From: Monosiga brevicollis MX1
Lineage: Eukaryota; Opisthokonta; Choanoflagellata; Craspedida; Salpingoecidae
Direction: 5' to 3'
DNA length: 64,000 nucleotides
Assembly (NCBI RefSeq): GCF_000002865.3
Contig: NW_001865039.1
Coordinates: 492,527 to 556,526 of the forward strand
A program made the translations under genes and the position numbers. The notes below the pieces were generated by a model that worked only from the letters and a program-made list of their open reading frames with translations, was not told where the DNA came from and did no database searches. Below are positions 40,275 through 52,218 of the stretch, one piece after another. Position 1 is the first letter of the stretch. Each line of letters starts with the position of its first letter.

Positions 40275-40851
40275 CTACTCCTCGTCCGTGATGTCACGTG
40301 ACTTGTAGTATTGACCCTGCTTCTCGTACACGGCGCCACGCTCCAGGAGCTTCTTCAGCGCACCGCGGCGAACGAAAAATTCGCCCGAGTACGGGCAAAT
40401 AACGACCTTATCCTGATCCTGCATGGTTATCAAAATCATCATGAGGGCAAGCCGACACATTGGGTTCGGTTCCACGACCGCATCCCTGCTATGCTGTACA
40501 TACCAGGTTGAGAAATTCGACGGGATGTCCAGTGGGACCACCTCCGCTGACTGCCGTCTTACCATCCACGATGGTGATTGGCTCCTCGTGGATAAGATCG
40601 ATGGCCCAGTTTGGGTTGACCTGCCATGATAAAAACCACCAGCACGTCAGACGACACTCACTCGCGCACAGTCGCCTCTAAGAGTGTGGTGAAATAAAAG
40701 CGGAGGGTAGCCACGTTGCGCTTCTAACCAGCTTCTTGTCATTGATGAAACGTTGCTCGTAGAGAGGGCCCTCGCTGATGAGGCGGACCTGTCCGCACTG
40801 CAGACCGCGGAAGGAGCGGAGCAGGGTCGAACGCGCTTGCCACAGAGCCAT
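40275..40851 (-). CDS. NDUFS6: NADH dehydrogenase iron-sulfur protein 6 (complex I 13 kDa subunit)
   Basis: Accessory subunit of mitochondrial complex I needed for late assembly. Three exons (40851-40729, 40620-40504, 40418-40275), all in phase, give 127 residues against 124 in human. The N-terminus MALWQARSTLLRSFRG looks like a mitochondrial presequence. Conserved blocks are GPLYEQRFINDKKL, VNPNWAIDLIHEEPI, GGGPTGHPVEFLNL and VVICPYSGEFF. In animals and yeast the family binds zinc through three Cys and one His. Here the His (GHP) and the first Cys of the last pair remain, but the Cys before the glycine run is Val (AVSGGG for ACDGGG) and the second Cys of the pair is Ser (CPYS for CGYC). There is also an added C-terminal extension of about 28 residues, ending RDITDEE. 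Divergent from SPATA4. Confidence 0.9.
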
Positions 40852-41341
40852 TGCGATGATCACTACAAAGAAAGGGAAAAGAGAGAGGGGGGTAGAAGAA
40901 AGAAGCAGCCTCCACGAGTCCCGCTGCATGTGTTGCATACAAGAGTGAGGGGCGTCACACCGAGCAACCTGACCCCTGCGAACAGCACAGTACGCTGCTG
41001 CCCTGTCTGTCCCCTATGCGCCTGACGCACCAACACACGATCTATCGGCAAATGCCCACCCCATCAATAACACTTGGTAGTAGTCTTATACCCAACATCT
41101 GTTGACAACAGCAAAACGATGCATCTGACATTTCGTGTTGTTTGGACGGCACAGTTGTCAAGGGCAGAAGGATGCGCTGTGCTGATCACAACCGTGTCGT
41201 TCGTGTAGCTGCTTGCTGCTTGCTGGTGCCGCTGGTGTGCGCAACGCAAGACCCAGTCGGCTCAAACCCGATCCAGAACCAGCGGTTCTCATAGCCCAGT
41301 ACCGACCAAACCCTCACTCTTGCTCCTCGGGCACCAGCATC
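40852..41341. other. Divergent intergenic region NDUFS6/SPATA4
   Basis: About 490 bases between divergent start codons, no coding signal; presumed promoters of both genes. Confidence 0.55.
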
Positions 41342-42373
41342 ATGGTATTGCCGCGAGAGGTTTTACGCTGGCTTCAGTCGCTGAAATTGTCCAGGCCCGT
41401 CAAAAACCCGCGCCGTGATTGCGCCAACGGCTACATCCTGGCCGAGATGATCCGCGTCTATTTCCCTGAAGAGGTGGGTGGACCAAGAACGCACCTTCTT
41501 CCAACACACGGACTTCACATGGGCGTACACCCCTAGACCCCGACGTGTGAGTGTTTTTCAGGATCTCAACTCTCTCTCTCTCTCTCCGCCGGTGCAGATT
41601 ACAATTCACAACTATGTTGAGGGCACTTCCATTGAGCACAAGCTTTCCAATTGGGGGTTGCTGCAGAAGGCAAGTTGATACACTGCAAATAAGATGAAAG
41701 CCCCTCTTCTCTGTCATGGTGGTGCTCACGCTCGACGCACCCCACCCCCCCCCCCCCCCCGGGATGGTATGGAGGGCTTTAAAAAACTGTNNNNNNNNNN
41801 NNNNNNNNNNNNNNNNNNNNNNNNNNNNNNNNNNNNNNNNNNNNNNNNNNNNNNNNNNNNNNNNNNNNNNNNNNNNNNNNNNNNNNNNNNNNNNNNNNNN
41901 NNNNNNNNTCCCTACCAAGCTAGTTTACCACCCTATGCCCGCGCTACCGCTGCCTATGCAATCAAGAACAATCTCCGGCCTTCAGAAGACATGCCCTCAA
42001 ACGACCTGAACCAGTCCCATGCCAAGGTATGGAAACGTCTTTCTCATCTCTCTTTGCTGACACACGCTCATCCCTGTCCTTTGCCTTGTGGGGCACTGTG
42101 TCTGCTCGGGATAGATTGAAAGTATTATCGAGAGCCAACAGCAACTCAAGCAATTGGAACGGGAGACAAACCCTGGTATGCGTTCACCCTCGTCCCACCC
42201 CGGTGTTGCTGCCCTGCGACTCAGCGACGGTGGTGTCTGTATGCTTTGCATCCTTTGCAGATCGGTACGGAATCTCCGTGCCCAACTTGGCCGGTCAGCG
42301 CGCTCGGCTAAATCAATCACGCAAGCTGAAGAGCACGCTGCGACGACCAGCTGAGCTGGGTCCCATCTTGTAA
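41342..42373 (+). CDS. SPATA4: SPATA4-like calponin-homology protein (interrupted by gap)
   Basis: Resembles spermatogenesis-associated protein 4, a CH-domain protein of the ciliary SPEF1/CLAMP group. Exon 1 (41342-41473) reads LPREVLRWLQSLKLSRPVKN, PRRDCANGYILAEMIRVYFP; exon 2 (41598 to about 41669) reads ITIHNYVEGTSIEHKLSNWG and LLQK. The continuation falls in the N gap. After it, exons give PPYARATAAYAIKNNLRPSE, then IESIIESQQQLKQLERETNP joined to DRYGISVPNLAGQRARL, ending ELGPIL with stop 42371-42373. The order matches human SPATA4, including the late SRSTVSKSIKDNIRLSELL-like segment. The donor after exon 2 is GCAAGT rather than GT. The start could lie further upstream. Because of the gap the full protein cannot be given. 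Confidence 0.8.
41791..41908. other. Assembly gap (118 N)
   Basis: Run of N bases inside the SPATA4-like gene, preceded by a long C homopolymer ending at 41760, which may have caused the assembly break. It hides the acceptor after exon 2 and at least one coding segment. Confidence 1.
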
Positions 42374-42786
42374 ATATGTCTCTGTTCGACTGCACGGCCC
42401 CGGACCGTCTATGTGAGCAAGTGATGCACAACGCTATGTGTCCATGCTTGCTAATGCAGTTGGGACGAGGCTAGTCTTCATAATTGGTCCAGTGGTCAAA
42501 AAAGATTGGTCAGAATTCAAAATAATGGTATGCATGCACCCTGGGTCCACGCATTGACGGACGCAAAGCGCAACGAAAAACGACGCAGAGCACTCGCTCT
42601 GTAAGGAACAGGCTGAACCCAACAGCAACAACAAAAAAACATAGACAATAAAAAAATCACCAGAGGAATCAATAAAACGCTTGGTGCCCCGGCTACAACG
42701 CACGCGTGGCAAGGCCACATCCCATAGTATCATCACCAACAAAAGTTCCTAGTTGAGAAGAGAAGCTGAAAACTGAAAAATGGTCT
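42374..42786. other. Convergent spacer SPATA4/CDKL5
   Basis: About 410 bases between facing stop codons. Likely both 3' UTRs; nothing else seen. Confidence 0.55.
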
Positions 42787-45312
42787 CTACCGGCGCATGC
42801 TCCGTCGACGCCGGCGAAAGGTGCCCTGGCGCTTGCTCTTGCTTGGAGACTCTGGAACGACCTGGGGCGCGGGCTGTGGGTGCTGCTTTGACTGGTGTAG
42901 CGCTGCTTGAGCTGCCACTGATTGACTGCTGCTTGAGGGACGCTGACTGATGTCTGGAAAGCCAGCGTTGCCTTCCGCTCCGCTCATGGGCACGGTGAGT
43001 TGCTGTGGCATCTCGAGGCTTGCGCGTCGCGGTTTTCGTTGCTTGATCAAAAAGGACGCGGGAGTGACGCGCACGCCCGCGCGAGTCTCGCTGGCGCCAG
43101 CACTGGGTTCCACCAAGGCTGTTTCATCCAAAGTATCGAGGGGAGCAGCACGAGACAAAGATGACCGCCGATGTTCCGTCGGATGGCTCCCCTTGCCCCG
43201 TGTCGGCGGGGCATGAGGCTCAAGGACGCGGCCCTCCAGTGCATGCCCTGCCAATGCACCATTGTGGCTGTTGCTCAAGGCTGTGCGAGTGGCCGGCTTG
43301 AAGGCAGGCTTGCGCAAGCCATCCAGGCTCAGGCGCCCATTCTGTACCTCATTGGCAGGCGCGGCAAGACTCACAGCGTTTGACAAACGCGGCCCAGGTA
43401 CGGCACTGGGCGCCGCCGTGCCCGCAGCAATACTAGATGCATTCTGAGACTGACGCATGCGTTTGTAAGAGGAGAATGACTGAATGGGCACGGGTCCGGA
43501 CCCGAAAACGTGTGAGCTTGGTTGGCTAGTGGGTGGACTGACGGGCGCAGCTGCCGGCGGTATGCCTGATGGGGCAGACACAGGAGGAAACTCGGCTGCC
43601 GCTTGAGTATCAAGACCCTCAAGAGGACGTGTGGCCAGCGGCACCAACGGACCCCGGCCTGGTGCCGGGCGGTGCCGCTCATTGGCATTGACCTCTGGGA
43701 GCTGACGATGATCCGTGCTTTTGGAGGCTGGCTCACGCTTGGGCGGCTTGGCTGCGCCATTTTGCTGTTGGCCCAGCTGATGGGGTAGCTTGCCGAGAGT
43801 GGTCGCCGTGGGCGTGTGTTGGTTGCTGGTTTTGTTGTTATTCAGCTGGTCCGCAACCATGCGGGAGGAGGGGGGTTCTCGCGGTGCTGATGGCATCGCA
43901 CCATGGATGGGCTTTGAATTCTGAACGACTTGGGCATAGGATTGCGGTGGGGCAGGCAGCGGTGTCGGCTCAGGGGTGCGCTGCTCTGCCGAGTGCAAGT
44001 TGGTGCGGCTCATGGAAGCCAGAGACTCGAGGTCAGGCGTTGGGGCCCCGGGACGCGGGGAGCCGGGGCCAGCTGTGCTGCAAGGGGACCCGCTTTGGGG
44101 GGTCGACTGTGACGAGGCCACAAAATCACGACCGTGGAGCGCAAACCGAGCAGTGGCGGCATTGAGAACGCCCGTGTTGGCGGGAATGCGCGCGTCGGGG
44201 GCCGGTGCCGGGGCGGCCAGAGGAACCGAGGCAAGGGCGCCATCAAGCGGCGGTGGTCGGCGCTGTGGTGACGGAGCTGGAGTGCCATCTGTGCGAGGCT
44301 CTGGTCCGGGGCGAACCTGGAGCTGAGACGGAGGGCTCTTTGCATGTGTGGAAGACTCCACTACAGTGCCTGCACCAGCCTCATTGGTCATTTCCTGGCG
44401 CAGGACGATGCTGCAAAGGCCGGATTGACCCTCTGGTACAAGGTGTCCAAAGCTGGCAAAGACGTGTGAGGACCGGCACTCTTCGGCACTGGGTCGTTGT
44501 TCTGGGTCCATGGCCAGCATGGCCAGCATGAGCTGTAAAAAAGGGAGAGGAAGAACAGCCGTGTAGCGACTGGCCAGGGCATTTCGACGAGAGGCGGGGA
44601 GGATTTTGGCATGTCGCATGCGGCTGTTGCGCGCGAGGTAAGCTCGGTGGGCAGGCAGGAGTGGGCCCATGGCTTTTTGAATGACGTGTAATTGATCGAG
44701 ATCCGAGTCCCCAGCAAAGACGGGTTGGCCATCAGCCATTTCACCAATGATGCAGGCCACGCCCCAGATATCCACGGCGTAGTCGTACGGCGCTCCGACG
44801 AGGAGCTCGGGGGGGCGATACCAACGCGTCGCCACGTATTCCGTATGTTCGCCATCAGGGGCGAGGCGGCGGGAGAAGCCAAAGTCACAGAGTTTGATGT
44901 GACCATCATGAGAGAGGAGCAAGTTTTCTGGTTTGATATCTCGGTGGATGATGCCGTGTGAATGGCACCAGTGCAGACCGAGGAGGATCTGAAACGTGTA
45001 GCGCTTGACGAGTTCAATGTCGAGGCCATAAGGCTGGGCTTCAAGAGACTCGAGGAGGTTGCCGTCCATAAACTCAAAGACCATGATGAGGCGCTTCTTG
45101 CGGCGAAAAGCCTCTAGGAGGCGCACGATGTTGGGATGGCGCAGGGCCTTGAGCATTTTGAGCTCACGCAAGGTGTTGCGGTGCACGAGATCATCTTCCG
45201 TGTGTTTGAACTTTTTGATGGCGACCACCTCCTTGGTCTCCGTGTTGATGCATTTGAGGACAATGCCATAGGCACCCTCCCCAATCATATCACAAATCTG
45301 GTACTTGTTCAT
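42787..45312 (-). CDS. CDKL5: CDKL5-like serine/threonine kinase, single exon
   Basis: A CMGC kinase of the cyclin-dependent-kinase-like family, members of which control ciliary length and microtubule proteins. One uninterrupted frame of 841 residues; start at MNKYQICDMIGEGAYGIVLK (ATG 45312-45310). Kinase motifs: glycine loop GEGAYG, VAIKKFK with catalytic Lys, TLRELKMLKALRHPNIVRL, HRDIKPENLLLSHDGHIKLC, DFGFSR, and activation loop TEYVATRWYRPPELL with the CDKL TEY motif, then VDIWGVACIIGEMADGQPVF and GDSDLDQLHVIQKAMGPL. The kinase domain ends by about residue 290. The remaining 550 residues are low-complexity Pro/Ser/Ala/Gln and end in a basic RRRRRSMRR. The frame is open 69 nt further upstream without an ATG, so the MNKYQ start is preferred. 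Closest to CDKL5 among human paralogs. Confidence 0.93.
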   Translation of the reverse strand: MNKYQICDMIGEGAYGIVLKCINTETKEVVAIKKFKHTEDDLVHRNTLRELKMLKALRHPNIVRLLEAFRRKKRLIMVFEFMDGNLLESLEAQPYGLDIELVKRYTFQILLGLHWCHSHGIIHRDIKPENLLLSHDGHIKLCDFGFSRRLAPDGEHTEYVATRWYRPPELLVGAPYDYAVDIWGVACIIGEMADGQPVFAGDSDLDQLHVIQKAMGPLLPAHRAYLARNSRMRHAKILPASRRNALASRYTAVLPLPFLQLMLAMLAMDPEQRPSAEECRSSHVFASFGHLVPEGQSGLCSIVLRQEMTNEAGAGTVVESSTHAKSPPSQLQVRPGPEPRTDGTPAPSPQRRPPPLDGALASVPLAAPAPAPDARIPANTGVLNAATARFALHGRDFVASSQSTPQSGSPCSTAGPGSPRPGAPTPDLESLASMSRTNLHSAEQRTPEPTPLPAPPQSYAQVVQNSKPIHGAMPSAPREPPSSRMVADQLNNNKTSNQHTPTATTLGKLPHQLGQQQNGAAKPPKREPASKSTDHRQLPEVNANERHRPAPGRGPLVPLATRPLEGLDTQAAAEFPPVSAPSGIPPAAAPVSPPTSQPSSHVFGSGPVPIQSFSSYKRMRQSQNASSIAAGTAAPSAVPGPRLSNAVSLAAPANEVQNGRLSLDGLRKPAFKPATRTALSNSHNGALAGHALEGRVLEPHAPPTRGKGSHPTEHRRSSLSRAAPLDTLDETALVEPSAGASETRAGVRVTPASFLIKQRKPRRASLEMPQQLTVPMSGAEGNAGFPDISQRPSSSSQSVAAQAALHQSKQHPQPAPQVVPESPSKSKRQGTFRRRRRSMRR

Positions 45313-45884
45313 GTCGGCGGTTTTGCTCACAGTGGCGAGCCCTGCAATTGGGCACTGGCCTGAGCCGGGGGCTGGGAACAACTTACAGTTCGCGCGCGCG
45401 CGGGGTGACTATGAGCTGTGCACGCACCGGCCTGTGAAGACCAGCACTAGAGTGCAGCCAGGTGGTTCTTCATGGCTGTGTTCCATGCATCATCGCTGCC
45501 GGCACTTCCGCGCCACCAGCGCCCCTTGACGCCAGCTGTGCCTGCCCTTCCGTGCGCCCTCGGCCGTGCCTTGAGTGTTGGGTGCAGCTTGCAGCTGGGC
45601 TAGCCAAACAAACGATGAACAGCGCTCAACCGTTTGCGCTGCCGAGGGCCAGAGCCAAAAGCGATCTGGCACCAACGACAAACCCAACACCCCACGCCAA
45701 AAACCCAGCAACACTTGGGCTGAGATCTGCGACCTCGTTGACCCGTCTTCGTCGGCGGGGAGGTGAGAGCGAGAGCGAGAGTTGCTGTCAAGATGAGGAA
45801 AAACTCAACCAAACAACAACAACAACAACACAACATCAAAAAGAGAGTTGAAGACAAAAGATCTCTACTTCTTGGAAACCAACT

Positions 45885-45910
45885 CTCTCTCTCTCTCTCT
45901 CTCAAACTCT

Positions 45911-45968
<58 letters not shown>

Positions 45969-46110
45969 CTCTCTCTCTCTCTCTCTCAAGCTCTCTCTCT
46001 CTCTCAAGCTCTCAAGCTCTCTCTCTCTCTCAAGCTCTCAAACTCTCAGACTCTCTCTCAAACTCTCTCTCTCTCTCTCTTCTCTCACTCTCTCGCTCTC
46101 TCTCTCGCTA
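45885..46110 (+). repeat. CT-rich low-complexity tract
   Basis: About 225 bases of (CT)n broken at intervals by CAAA or CAAG, giving a higher-order pattern of CTCTCAAACTCTC blocks. Strong strand asymmetry (pyrimidines on +). Confidence 0.95.
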
Positions 46111-46419
46111 CCACTTGATGCAAGACGAAACGGCCAACTCTCACTGCTTTCGGCATCTGGTATACAATCTCAGAATGTCACCCTTGTTCTGCTCGTGCTG
46201 ACAATTAAGAAATGCCAGGCAACCTCCAAGGGTCAAACATCCATGCTATGCTCTGCATGACACACACACACACACACAACACAACAGACATCATCTGCAA
46301 AAGTGCGTGACATCGCAGGCTTGGTAGTCACTGAGCCAGCACCGCTGGCTTGGGGAAACGCGCATGCCATTGGGTCTACCGTGGCTGGGTAGCCGATCTT
46401 GGGTTGACCCGCACAGCTG

Positions 46420-46436
46420 GTTACCTCCGTGGTAAC
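46420..46436. promoter_or_regulatory. Inverted repeat resembling a spaced X-box
   Basis: GTTACC TCCGT GGTAAC is a perfect 6-bp inverted repeat with a 5-bp spacer in the CDKL5/MYRF divergent promoter. Its half-sites match RFX X-box half-sites, but RFX sites normally have a 0-3 bp spacer, so a regulatory role is only suggested. Confidence 0.25.
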
Positions 46437-47124
46437 GCCGCTGTGCTGGCATGTAGGCCGTTTCAACCCAACTCGAATGTGCAGCTGGCGAGTGCCAAGA
46501 GCCCTGCCTAGTTCCTCCTCTGATGCGCTCCAGGCCCTCAGTGGACTTTTCGCCCCTTGATGAACACTCCCAAACATGGATGGGCCTCTACACCATGACA
46601 AGGCCTTGATATGCGTCTGATGCTGTGACAACCATGTACGGAGCAAATGGCTCGGCATATCAAACCTCGCTGTCGTATTTTTATCGATCGAGGTGGAAGG
46701 AGCCCGAGCTCTTCCACCGCGTCACCGGCTCTTCCTCCTATCTCCTTTCAGCCCAGCCCTTTGCCCCTTGTCTCCCACATCCTGCCTGCCCAAGTGAAGA
46801 AGACACCACACTTTAGTCCCACCTCGAGGTTTGGTACACCGTCAGGACGAACCATCCTGTGCAAAGGAGCAGCGACGCCTGGGTCCCGAGCGCCCTCGCC
46901 CTCCGAGCGCCTTCTTGAATACTTGTGCTTTTGAAGCCGGTCCCTTCCGCTACCAGCCGCCCCACTCAGACAAACACAACAGAAACGGTAAGTTGCCTGA
47001 CCTTGAAATGCGCAACCGCCAGTCGCCCCGATGATGACTCTGGTGCTCGGGTCCACTGCTGTTTTGCAGGCCTGATCAAACTCAACATCCTTGCTCGTCC
47101 AACAGAACCGTGTCAACACGCATC

Positions 47125-49920
<2,796 letters not shown>

Positions 49921-51645
49921 TTAGATGATATCCTCCAATTCCTTGGCATAGTTGAGTGTGCGGTGCACCAACTGCGAGAAACATACAAAGACATTAGCGC
50001 CGCGTAGTAACATACACCCAGGGAAACAAATTACACGAATGATCAATAAACGTACCTTGCCCGAGTTAACTTGTCCCGATTGGACCTGCTTGGTGGGGAA
50101 GATAATGGTGCCATTCTGATATTGCCAGTCCTCGTGCTCCTGCACCAATGCCTCGGCTTGTGCCGTGTTGTCGGCAAACGTCAGCTTTTGAAACTCAGCC
50201 ATACTCAACGACCCGTAGGCTGCCTGAATGCATGCTGCAATATTCTCCCTGCACTCGCAGCATGAGAGGGCAAATGGCGAATAAGCAATGGTAAACGGAG
50301 TGCAGTTGACAAAACGTGAGAGAGAAGGGTTCTGAATAACCTCGAGTCCAACGCGCAAAAGAAAAGAAAGGACAAGAGAAGAGAAGAGAAGAGAAGAGGA
50401 GAGAAGAGAAGAGGAGAAGAAAAGAGGAGAAGAGGAGAGACGGCGTGAAACGCATGTCATTACCGGATGGCGCTAACGAGAATGTCCAAGAAACCATTGT
50501 ATGACTGCGCTGGTACGTTGTCGCGCGCAAGGAAGACCTTGTTGTAGCTGCCCTCCATCAGGTACTGGGCAAGAAGGGGGAGAGAAAAAGGTGAAGGAAG
50601 CGAATGAGTTGCCTGACACTCTCGGCATGCCCCCCGCCCCCACAACATTGACGCGCAATCATCACTGGGCTAACCTGCTCCAAGCTGACGGAGTAGCGGA
50701 TGTAAGGGTTCTCAAACAACAAGTCCACGTCAAGGCGCTCCAGCTCCTAAGGAGACAGAACGAACGTCACCGATGAGCCAAACCTACGACTGCAATAGCG
50801 ACAACAAAACCGCTGCATTGTAGTCATGGGCGTATTGGGGAGCAGGAGGCTCTACCGTATGAAATTCAGCAATCTTGTGCTGAGTAAGAAGGTACAGAAG
50901 ATTCAGGCCCAAGAGCTCATATTTGTATGCTGATTCGGGGACGAGCTCACTGGATAAGACAACCCACAAGCAGTCAAAAAGAAATGATTTGTAAGATCCA
51001 GTCAGTAAGGCCAGTGTATGGGGCGTTCAAGCTCTCTTGTATGAATCGTTCAGAAAAGCCAAAGATGCTTAAGAGGGAAAGCAGGTCAGTGTGGGTTGGC
51101 AGGGTTTTTTACCTGTAGTCGTAGTAGTAAGTCTTGAGCTGAGCCATGTAACGCTCAAAGGCGTCGAGGTCTTGCGCCGCCACGCTCCATTGCGTCGCCA
51201 CCTCGAGAATGTCGCCTGATCGAAACAAGAACGGCCGATGAATGGAAGCCAAAGTGCATGACAGGAAAAGAGTGTGTTCAAGCGAGGCAAACATGGTGCG
51301 AAGATGTGCGTGCTGCGGGGCGCTCACTTACGAGCCAAGAGAATTTCAGCCTGGTGTTCTTCGGCAGCTTCCAGGGGTAGGAAAGAGGTTTCAACGAGAG
51401 CCAACTATGTTTGAGAGCCGTACGCCAGTCAGTTGCCAAGACTAGACAAGCCCCCCAGCGCTCGGATGGCGCGGGCAGTCGAGTCCCGAAGGGGTTAATT
51501 CACGCAAACAGGACGAGTAGCTTTCACTTGTGCATACCTTGAGCTTCTTGAGGATGGTCTCACACTGTTCAAGATTGCCTTGTTTCCAAGCACCCTTGAG
51601 CTCCTCGTAGAGCGTCTTGGTACCGGCCAACGATGCGCCTGCCAT
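49921..51645 (-). CDS. PSMD8: 26S proteasome non-ATPase regulatory subunit 8 (Rpn12)
   Basis: A lid subunit of the 19S regulatory particle; the last lid subunit to be assembled in yeast. Start [20 protein letters not shown] (ATG 51645-51643). Blocks in order: [45 protein letters not shown] joined to [33 protein letters not shown] and [12 protein letters not shown] joined to [20 protein letters not shown] and [28 protein letters not shown]; and the C-terminus [16 protein letters not shown] with stop 49923-49921. These match human PSMD8 end to end ([33 protein letters not shown]). Introns are short, and one holds a GA-rich tract at about 50358-50440. Divergent from NIT2, with about 570 bp between starts. 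Confidence 0.95.
50358..50440 (+). repeat. GAAGA-rich tract in PSMD8 intron
   Basis: Purine-rich (GAGAAGA)n run on the plus strand, which makes a pyrimidine-rich tract on the coding strand of the PSMD8 intron. Confidence 0.85.
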
Positions 51646-52218
51646 TTTTGCTTGTTCCGAATCAATGGGTCCAGTAACACCGGCTCGTTCTCCTCTATGC
51701 GAAAACAGCCCCAGCGAGGCCCGAACAGTGAGAGGAAAAGAAAAGCGCGGACGAGAAACTCGGCGCAACCTTGTCGCGCCCTGTCGTACCAGTCCAAGTC
51801 AAGAAGACGTAATGCTCTCTGAACCAACTGCGAGACCTCTGCGGTACAAGACGGGCCACAGCCGGGACGAGTTCAGTATCCAAATGCCACAATTTCCTTT
51901 TGAGAGAGAGACAGAGAGAGACAGAGAGAGAATGAATTGGTCAGAGACAGAGACAGAGAAAGGTATAAACAGCAAACACACAAAGGAAAAGCACAACTAC
52001 CACAGAGACAGAGAGAGACACAGAGAGAGGCAGACAGACACAGAGAGAGAGAGAGACAAAAGCAAATCAGTGGGAAAAGAGTGTTGTCAACAGAAGTTGT
52101 AAGTGATGTGGCCCTTGGAGGCCAATTTAGACACACTCACTGATTTCGCGTTTTGACTTCATAGTGTGACAATGACCACAGTTACGTAGAAAGGCTTTTC
52201 CAACGTCAACTGGAGGTG
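51646..52218. other. Divergent intergenic region PSMD8/NIT2
   Basis: About 570 bases between divergent start codons, containing a GAGACA-rich purine tract at 51903-52062, like the one upstream of NTHL1. Presumed shared promoter. Confidence 0.6.
51903..52062 (+). repeat. GAGACA-rich low-complexity tract
   Basis: Imperfect (GAGACA)n with interruptions, in the PSMD8/NIT2 divergent spacer. Confidence 0.85.

Larger units (their letters stand above)
45313..47124. other. Large divergent intergenic region CDKL5/MYRF
   Basis: About 1.8 kb between the divergent CDKL5 and MYRF start codons, the longest spacer in the window. It contains a (GAGC)-rich bit near 45767, a 220-bp CT-rich tract (45885-46110), a short CA run at 46260-46278 and an inverted repeat GTTACC-5-GGTAAC at 46420-46436. 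Open frames here are repeat-derived or lack resemblance. An untranslated 5' exon of either gene cannot be excluded. Confidence 0.55.

Noticed and set aside
45310-45381. Upstream extension of the CDKL5-like frame
   Set aside because: The extra 23 codons lack an ATG and the family start aligns with MNKYQ; the extension is probably 5' UTR.
46625-46934. Possible extra 5' coding exon of MYRF
   Set aside because: The open frames are Ser/Pro-rich without family resemblance, and no splice to 47125 could be supported in phase with an upstream ATG.
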